This document shows positions 12,901 through 21,900 of a stretch of DNA of 64,000 nt, piece after piece. The notes beneath the pieces were generated by a model. The model saw only the letters and a list, made by a program, of their open reading frames with translations. It had not been told where the DNA came from and did not search any database. Positions within the stretch are counted from its first letter, which is position 1, and the number at the start of each line of letters is the position of its first letter. Origin of the DNA: Luidia sarsii (lineage: Eukaryota > Echinodermata > Asteroidea > Paxillosida > Luidiidae). The stretch covers positions 15,708,305-15,772,304 of the forward strand of contig OX465107.1 of assembly GCA_949987565.1 (NCBI GenBank). The letters run 5' to 3'. Both the position numbers and the translations under genes were made by a program.

Positions 12901-15900
12901 GGAGAATGAGAGACCGAAAAACTTCTCAGCATGGAGAGCGTACCTCCTGTGTCCATGGGATCATCTCCCTGCTGTGAGAGAGCGCTTGCGGCCGCCATGG
13001 CATCGAAGATGTGGTCGTTGAAGGGATACGGGTTCCTGATGGCTTGGGTCAGCGCTCTGTAGAAGGACGCGACTACTCGGTTCTCTCCTCCCCGGCCGAA
13101 TGCGGCCAGGCCCTCTAACCACGCCGCTATCTCCCACTCCGTCTGCGCAAACAGCCCCGTCTCCCTCAAGAGCTGAGCGGCCACAATGCAAATCGAGAGA
13201 GAAAAAAACAAAGTATCCCCTCGGTGTCAGTCTGTGGTCTACTGCCTTGTGGCCACCTTGCGGCTTGCATGTGGTGCAAACCCCCAGGCATATTTCTTTA
13301 TTGAAAAGGTTGAACCAGATCACCTCTTAGGCCTCTTGTCAAAAAGATAATCGGTTGGGTATCAGATGATTTGACCCGTCTGATGTCGTTTCCACTGGAT
13401 AGCCATCGTGTATTTTTCACCCCAGAGTCCAGTACAATCGGCTTTCTACCGGGGGAAATTTTATCGGTCGGATGAATTCAACCGGCACTCAACCGATGAT
13501 CTTTTTGACAAGAGACCTTACATCATAGTGAATGGACCGATGCCATGCCTAGTCAAATTTTGCAACTTGTCATTCTGCCTTTGAGAAAGGTCCTGCTAGG
13601 ATTTGACATGTCAGGCCCTCCAAATTCTTGATGTTTGCATTTGGGGCATTTTAGTCAGTAAGCAGTTGGCGACATTTTTGCATATTGCTCTAAATTTTGC
13701 AACTGTGAGGTCTGACTTAAATTGTCAAATCTGCATCCGCCTTGTGTGATCCCCGAGCTGCTGTAGCCAGGTTCTAAACAATTAGTTGCATCTGAATAAA
13801 ATTGCTGGCGTGATCTCTGGAGATATACGGCGGCTAATGGTTGAATGCTCCTGACTGGCGCCCCCACCCCGGCAAAGACTCGTTGACTATTTGGGAAGGC
13901 CACCATCTAAGGGCTGGATCGTTCAGATGGTAAGAGCACTGGTACAGTATGCAATACCAAAGGTCTCAGCTTCTATAGTAGTCCCAGTCCAGTCAGACAA
14001 TTTTCAAAACTGTTGCTGCTGTTGTTGTTCAAATCCAAATGAAGACAGAATCTCATTACTATTTTAATTCATATCTTGGTCACATTCCTTCAAATCATAT
14101 ACATACTGTACTTTACTTTTCATCTTTGTTTCTGGCCATATTATTCATAAGCACATACACACAACACGCAATTTTTTTATTTAGTATCGTTTGTGATTCC
14201 TGCTGAAAATAAATAAATAAATAAATAAATGAATGTAGACTAAATGAGTCAACCGCTCATATTTCTACATTTACCTACAGTACATACCTTATGCAGCAAT
14301 TGAATCTTTAGCATCTGTAGATCTGACTTGACAGAGGCTGACGTGAGTTGTTTCAGCAACAGGAGGACTGTGGACCCATCGTCACCTTTGACCTGAGGCC
14401 AGGACAAGAGGACAAAGTCTAAGACCAAACTGCAACTGAGTTAACTGCTTCAATCCAAGATGGGAGAAATGATGACCACTTTGTGGCAGGCTCATTTCCA
14501 GCAGGTGCCCATGACTGCCATACAGGTGTTTTTGTTTTTTACTTTTCATCAATTTGTCATTTTCAAAAACTTTCTAAACACTTGGGAACAATATAAAATC
14601 AATGAGTATACCACATTGTGTATGTACAAGTACAACCAAGTCAAACCTGGCAGAATTTGGACGTCGCTTTGGCTGTTGTCAAGGAATTTTCGTCCAAAAA
14701 AGGGCCCATTGTGCATCGTCAATGGACCATAGCGCAAACCATATTTTGGCAGGTAATCTAACAATTCAGCTGATAGCCGAATCCACCAAAGTTGTGAGGC
14801 AAGGTTAATAGTAGTAAGGTAGATGTACAGTGGAAAGTAACTGTGTTTTGGAAAAATGGGGCCCCAGTGTCAAGTATTAAAGATGAAAAAACTCTGAATT
14901 TGCAGGCCCTGTCACAAAGTGATTTAATAATTAAATGTATGTGTGTTAGACTAGTAGTACATGTACATACATGTATGAGTACATATAAATGTATGTATAC
15001 ACAAATGTATGTTATATAGAGTCAAATTGTTGGTTGCTCAACAAAGTGAGTTATCAGTATCAAGTTGATCAAATTCACTTTTTGCTATTATTATTTATTT
15101 ATTTGGCCAAGGAAAACAAACAAAAAGTACATTCAAGGTGAGAAAGGTCATACAGTCTATATCATGGAAATTCAAGATGGGAGAAAAATTGATGAATAAA
15201 TAACAAAAAAGGAGAATATTATGCACATGTATCAGAGATGTGATAGGTCAGGATGAGAAGGGGAAGAGATGGGGCAAGGACTGGGGATGAAGGGGAACAG
15301 ATTGGGCAGGAGGGTAAGAGGGACGGAGTAAACAAGCAGAGTAAGGACAATCCAATCTAAGATGGCCAGGAGGAACAAAAGTGAAAAACACTGACTCAAA
15401 AGCCTGTTCCTCCACTTGTTGATACACTGTATTTCGAGATCATTCAAAAGGGTTTTTCAAGATCAACTTAAAAACTAAACCCTAATGTAAGATGCTGGAG
15501 ATTTGTACAAATATTAACTAAAAACTTGCTTTCTTAAAAAAAATCAGATCGGTCACATCTTAGAGCGACCGACAAATTTATTTTTATTCTACAAGACATG
15601 TTCGGACATGACTCCTGTGGGTGTCTTTAGCCCTGTCCGCACTAGACTTAATTTGAGTAAACTAACCGAGCAAATGGGTAACTTGACCATTTTAAGTCCA
15701 GTGCGGACAGCCCAGGAAGTTTTCCTCCCAGGTAACTTACCAGCCTCGAACGGTAGTTTAACCGACCAACTTCTGCCCGGTTAAATTGACCAGGTTAGTT
15801 TAACCGAGTCGAAAAGTCCAGTCCGGACACGACGTCTCCGTAAACGACAAAATCTAAATCCAAATCTAAAACCAAATCCGGCGCCCCGCACGTTACGTTA

Positions 15901-18900
15901 CTGTATGCAAGACTCATGCGGGCGCAGGGTAACAATGTGTTTGTGTACCTAGAGTACATGCACATGTACATGAGTCGGTTAGTTTTACTGATCGTCTCGA
16001 TTAATTTACCCGAGTTGATAGTCCAAGTGCGGACGCCTGGAAGATTTACCCATTGGAATGTTACCCACGGGCTCAGTAAAAAATAAGTCCAGTGCGGACA
16101 TGGCTTTTGTCTCACCTCCTTGAAACCTCTCAGTTTGCCTTCAGGAAATGCCAGCAACAGTGTGAAAGCCCTCTGCGCGGTCGGAAACTGCGCGAGGGAC
16201 TCGGCGCCGCGAATCAAGTGGGGCAGGCGGCTGAAATCATAGAGAGTCTGAGCAAAGGCTTGCGGGATACTGCGCTGGTAGGCGCACAGGACTTCAAACA
16301 CCAGAGGCAGGATTTCGGCCACTGCGAGCAAACACAAAAAACCAAAATGGCCAAGTGAACAGCGATTCAATGAGGTTTTGCCCTGTCGTGATAAACAATG
16401 AATGCTCAGGACTTCGGGTTTTCATCAGGCATCGGGCAAAGCACTGAGCAGTCGGTGTTTATCACGCCGAGCAAGGGCAAAACCTCATTGAATTACATTC
16501 TCCTTGACGCAAACATCACGTTATATCTATGATGCAATGCGGTACCCGCCACTATACATTATTCAAATCCACCACATGACCTTGAACTGCTCGGTGATCA
16601 ACAATGATCAAGTGGTTAAGACGTCTGCACTAGAAAGCGGGAGTCGCAGATTCCATTTGCCTTTGAGAAAATTTCTGCTAGGATCAAAACGTAAGGCCAT
16701 TAATTTTTTTTTACATTCGCTTTTTGGTCACTTTAGTCAGTAAGCAGTTTGCAACATTTTGCATATTTTGTTTTATTTACCCAGGGTAATCCCGTCAGTA
16801 GAGACAACACTCTCATAGGGCCCTGCAATATGATATGTGAAACAACTCTCTATCATCGTGTTAAGGCTGTTCACCGTAGTTGGCAAGAGTCTTACCCTGG
16901 TCAGCCTGGTCTGCATTGGTGCTCAGACACCCAGCCTGTGCTGGTTGACCGCTCTCCACGGCCTGCTGGGCTTGTTCAGCATGCTGAGGTCTGCCGAGAA
17001 CTTTGTGTATTAGGTTCACGTAGGTGTCCACGTCCGGTAAGACCTTTCGCATGAAAATCACGGACACAAAAAATCTGTCAAGAAGTACTGTTATTTCTCT
17101 GCGACTTCCCCATGGACCATCTGTCTCCATTGACCGGTAACATTCTAAGTGAACGTTATGGCTTTAGAAGAACAAGCCTAATTTTCTTGAGTTTTGAGCA
17201 ACAAGGAAGAGCTCTTCAATAGAATCTTTCACAAGAGAATTTCATTGCATCTCTTAAAAATAAATAAAAAATAGCCAAATTATGGCCCCACGTTTAAATT
17301 TGAAAAGCAATTGATTAAGTTGATGTAATATTGGGTCAACGGGCTTAAAAAGATCCTTGAGTTAACAAATTCTGGGCTACCAATTAAAATAAAATAAACC
17401 TGGCAACATTTCAAAGATGTCAACCAACAAGTGCCATGGAGAGAAATAAAACCGTTTCTAGTCACAGACACCAAACTTTTAATCAATTGACTGACTGAGT
17501 GACTGACTGAGTGACTGACTGACTGACTGACTGGCTGACTGACTGACTGACTGACTGTTGACTGACTGATGACTGACTGACTGACTGACTGACTGACTGA
17601 CTGACTGACTGACTGACTGACTGACTGACTGACTGACTGATTGACTGACTGACTGACTGTCTGACTGACTGACTGACTGACTGACTGACTGACTGACTGA
17701 CTGACTGACTGACTGACTGACTGACTGACTGACTGACTGACTGACTGACTGACTGACTGACTGACTGACTGACTGACTGACTGACTGATTGATGGACCAA
17801 TGGACCGATACCTTCAGGAGTGCCTGCTGATATTGGGAGAGGGCGGCCGACTGCTGGGTCTCTCTCAGAAAGGCCATCATGTCACATGCTCTCCGCACAA
17901 TCAGCTTGATGATATCCAGAACGGACTGACTCACGGCTGGGCTGCTATGCTGTGACGACAAGACAAAATCCATAACACATACAACTGCAACTACATTAAC
18001 CTACCGGTAGTCCAAACTATTACACACTATTATCTGCAGATATCAAATTGAATTTGCTGACTTGATGCAAGTTGATCTCTTTGAAAGACCCCGTCAAAAA
18101 CCTGTGGTGTAAATGCAATGTCATGCAAAACCCGAGGTTGCCGGCACTTTGATGTGCATCGATTGCAAACCACATACAGTACCTTGACAGCTTGGGAAAG
18201 CAAAGTTGGGGTTAACACTGTCGGGACTGTAGTCGTCATTGCCAGGTGAGCCGTCTGACTAGCTGGAACCTTCCTCTGCTGTAAGGCCGACGGAACTGCG
18301 GACTGGCCCGACAAAACCTTCAAATAAAAAAATAAAAAAGGCAATTATATGGTCACGCGTGTATGGAGATGCTTGAATCTGAATGAAAATAGAGATGTGT
18401 GGCTGTTGATGGTTAACGCTTTTGACTGGCACCCCTTGCCTCAGCTGAGATAGGTGACCATTTGGGAAGGCCCCCACCTAAGGGCTGGATGGCTAAGGTG
18501 ATTAGAGCACTGATCTATTAAGCCAGAGATCTCGAGTTCAATTTTGAGAACTGGGTCCATTTTCACAGTGAGCCGCTTCAGCGTGAAAATCTGCTAAGCA
18601 CGATAAGTCTTCCTTGTCTATGCAGGATTATAAACCCCATTATGATGCAATCTCAATTGCTTCTTACTTGTATCCCATTATTCTTTACTTAGCATGAAAC
18701 AAAATTGAAATTTGGTAGGTAAGCTGATCCTATGAATCATGACTTTTTTGGCTTCAGCAAAATATGGTGCTTACGCAGGTGTACGAAATTGCCCCCTGGT
18801 CAATGTATGTTAGCAATCCACAACTTGGTGTCTGAGAAAGAAAAAAAAACCAGGGCTGTTCAACATCTTCTGGTTGATCTTTATGAGGCATGGCAAATGC

Positions 18901-21900
18901 AGTTTCGGAAAAGCAAAAAGAAAACGAGGGATGCGAGTGAGTGCGACCCTATACCTCTTTCAGAAACTTCATGTTCATCAGCCATGGAGTAGAGGGCCTG
19001 GGCTGGTAGGAGAGCTTGCACGCTGACAGGAAGGGGTTGAGCAGATCGGGGCAGACCTGCAGAATGTTCACCACCAGCGCCTGTATCATCTCGTCCTCCG
19101 TAACGCTCGGGAGACCCAGCAGGAACTTGAGCAGCACTGGGTTGCAGTTTCTATGGGAGGAGAAAAAAATATAAAAATGACTTGGACATTTCCAGCATAC
19201 TCTCGCACTCTAACAATCACAGAGACTTAAAAGAAATCGTTCATCGATTGAATTGGAAAAAAAAATGGAAAAGAAAACTCTGGTTTTGCGGACCAGCACA
19301 CAGAGCATTCGGCGCAGTGGTAGACAAAACCAGAGGTTTTGGGTTCAAATCCCGGTCCAGTCAAAGTTTTCTTTGCCATTTTTAAGTTTTTCAGTTTGTC
19401 AGTTTTTCCTTTATCTATTTAACCTATAGATTTATTGTAAACTTAATAAAAAGAAATTCATCATAACTCCAATTGACAAGCTTGCTTTTGGAGATCTACA
19501 CCCCTTTTTTTACCCCTGTCTTTTCCTTCAATATTGACAAAATGGTGCGCTGGACAAGTGACTTTGAAGTTTTGGTCTGTCTGTCAAACCATGAATAAAA
19601 TTAAAATTAATCCAGTCCAGGTCTTATCAGTAAGGAACAATATATCCAGTTCAGTAAAGGAAGACTGCAAGAGGAAAATGTTTTATACAATTTTTAACAA
19701 GTCTCAAAAGTTAGAGGGCCTGACATTTCGATCCTAGCAGGACCTTTCTCAAAGACCATTCTCTTTGTCTTTGAGAAAGGTCTTGCTAGGATCGAAACGT
19801 CAGGCTCTCTAACATTTGAGATTTATGTATTGCAGGCCATTTTAGTCAGTGAGCAGTTTGCAACAGTTTCTTTTTTAATTACTTCCAATTCTAAAAAAGA
19901 AGAAGAGGAAAACAGCAGTTGCTTTTGTTTTGGTTGCCTTACTTTCCAGACAGTCCCAGATGGCTGTCAAAGAAGTTGATGCCGTGCTTGAGATCGCAGG
20001 TGACTTTCAGCAGGAACTGATGGCACAGCTGCCGAATCTCCAGGGTCTGGAAGAGAGCATCGTCATCGCTTGGAGCTTGGGCCTGCGATTCACAGAAGGC
20101 AAATCTATTGTACATCTCTTTAGCATTTCAAGTGCACAGTGCTTCTGAACGCTGGATAGAAAGGTAATCTTGGACAGAACGAGAACTGTAGGGCAGTAAT
20201 GCTTTGTGGGTAATCTAGTCATCAGGACTATCAAATATGATTGTATGGCCTACAAGTGAACTATGAGAAAGCTGTAAAACTTTCAGGGTTCAGTGTGAAT
20301 TGAAGGTAAATATTCAGCTAGCTTTACTGAAACAATTAACGCTATATCTGAGAAAAAGGGGATATATAGGAGATGATGGTCAATTGTCAGTGTCAGACAC
20401 ACCATCCCAGCAAACAAACCTCACTGTTTGTATTCAAGTTCCCACCTGAAATCTAAATAACTCAAATAGTACAGTACTTATGATAAACCAGACACTCCGA
20501 CTCGATTCCAAACTCAGTATGCAATTTTTTTCTTTTCTTTTGGTTTTAAATTGAGTGGAATTAACCACCAGCTTCCTTTCCTTAGGTTGTCAAAGGAAAG
20601 ATTTGGATTAAGAAACTCTGAGAGTACTGTCATCACCCAGAAATGGATTTTGAGCAGTCATTGAAGTATCTGATTCGGGCAAATCCAAAAATTTTCTTGA
20701 AAACTTACGATAATACATGTATCTTAGATCAGTTCATCCTTTGTCAAGTCCAACAACTCAGGCAGAAGACAAGGATCAGACTTTAATAGTGGAAGCTTTG
20801 CGGTGACACCATGTAGCGCTTCTCTTTCAAGAGGGAGACTTACCTTGTCGTCTGCCGTCCCCTTCCACTTGTAGAGCGTAGCCACCTGCTGCAGGGTGTA
20901 GTTGTTCAGTATGTGCAGTTTCTCCGTCTTGCTGACGGCCGGGTTGCACACCAGGTGCTGCGTCAGCGTCACCAGCAGCAGCTTGATGTTGGAGGCTCGG
21001 TCCTGCCGCAGCTTCTTGAAGAAGCTCTTCAGGAAATCTGTAAACGTAGACAAAAAAAGTGATGTTTGCGTCGAGGAGATTGTAATTCAATGAGGGCTTG
21101 CCTCATACATGTAAGCACTGAATGCCCAGTGCATTATTCAAATCCGCCACACAACCCCTGTACAAAAGAACTGAACATAGTTACAGCGTCATTTAGTGTT
21201 GTATTGTTTTAATCTGTTAATTGATGAATGTGTGATGGTTTTCAGTGATTTTTATTGCATTAGGAAAAACACAACGATACAAAAAACCAGGCAGCCCCCA
21301 AAAATGAAGTGGGCGGAAACAAGAGACATGGTTTGTTTTGTTACTCCGCCCAATGCAAAAAACTCACATTCCTCCAGTGTAAATTTTACAACCTTCCTCA
21401 AGCCTCCACAATCCTCCACAGTCCTTACGGTATAAATATGACAACCTTCCTCAATCCTCCACAATCCTCCAAGATCGCATTGTAGTATTGCTTCCTCAAT
21501 CCTCCACAATCCTCCAGTGTAAATTTAACAACCTTCCTCAATCCTCCGTAACTGGAAATTGTCATACCTGCCTCAATCCTCCACAATCCTTGAACAAAAA
21601 ACCGGAGGATTATGGAGGATTGAGGAAGGTCAGGGTTTGTGAACGGATAAGGACCTCACCTTGGTTGGTCAGCATCTGCTTGATGACCCTGTTGTCTTCA
21701 CCCACGAAGAAGGCCATAGCCAAACGCAGGCAACAACTACGGATGTCGTCATCCACCTACATCACCCAAGAAAAATGATCCGTGCGCTGTTAGTCTGTTC
21801 TACACTCAAAGCAGTTTCAAAATGGTAAATGCAGATCCGTAGCCAAAGCTAAAACATGATTCAGTGTGATTCATTCTTTTTAATTTGTTCTAAAGTTCCC

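Noticed and set aside
17479..17800. Open frames encoding SQSVSQSV repeats
   Set aside because: They are translations of the (ACTG)n intronic microsatellite after the URB1 exon 8 donor. All frames are stop-free by composition.
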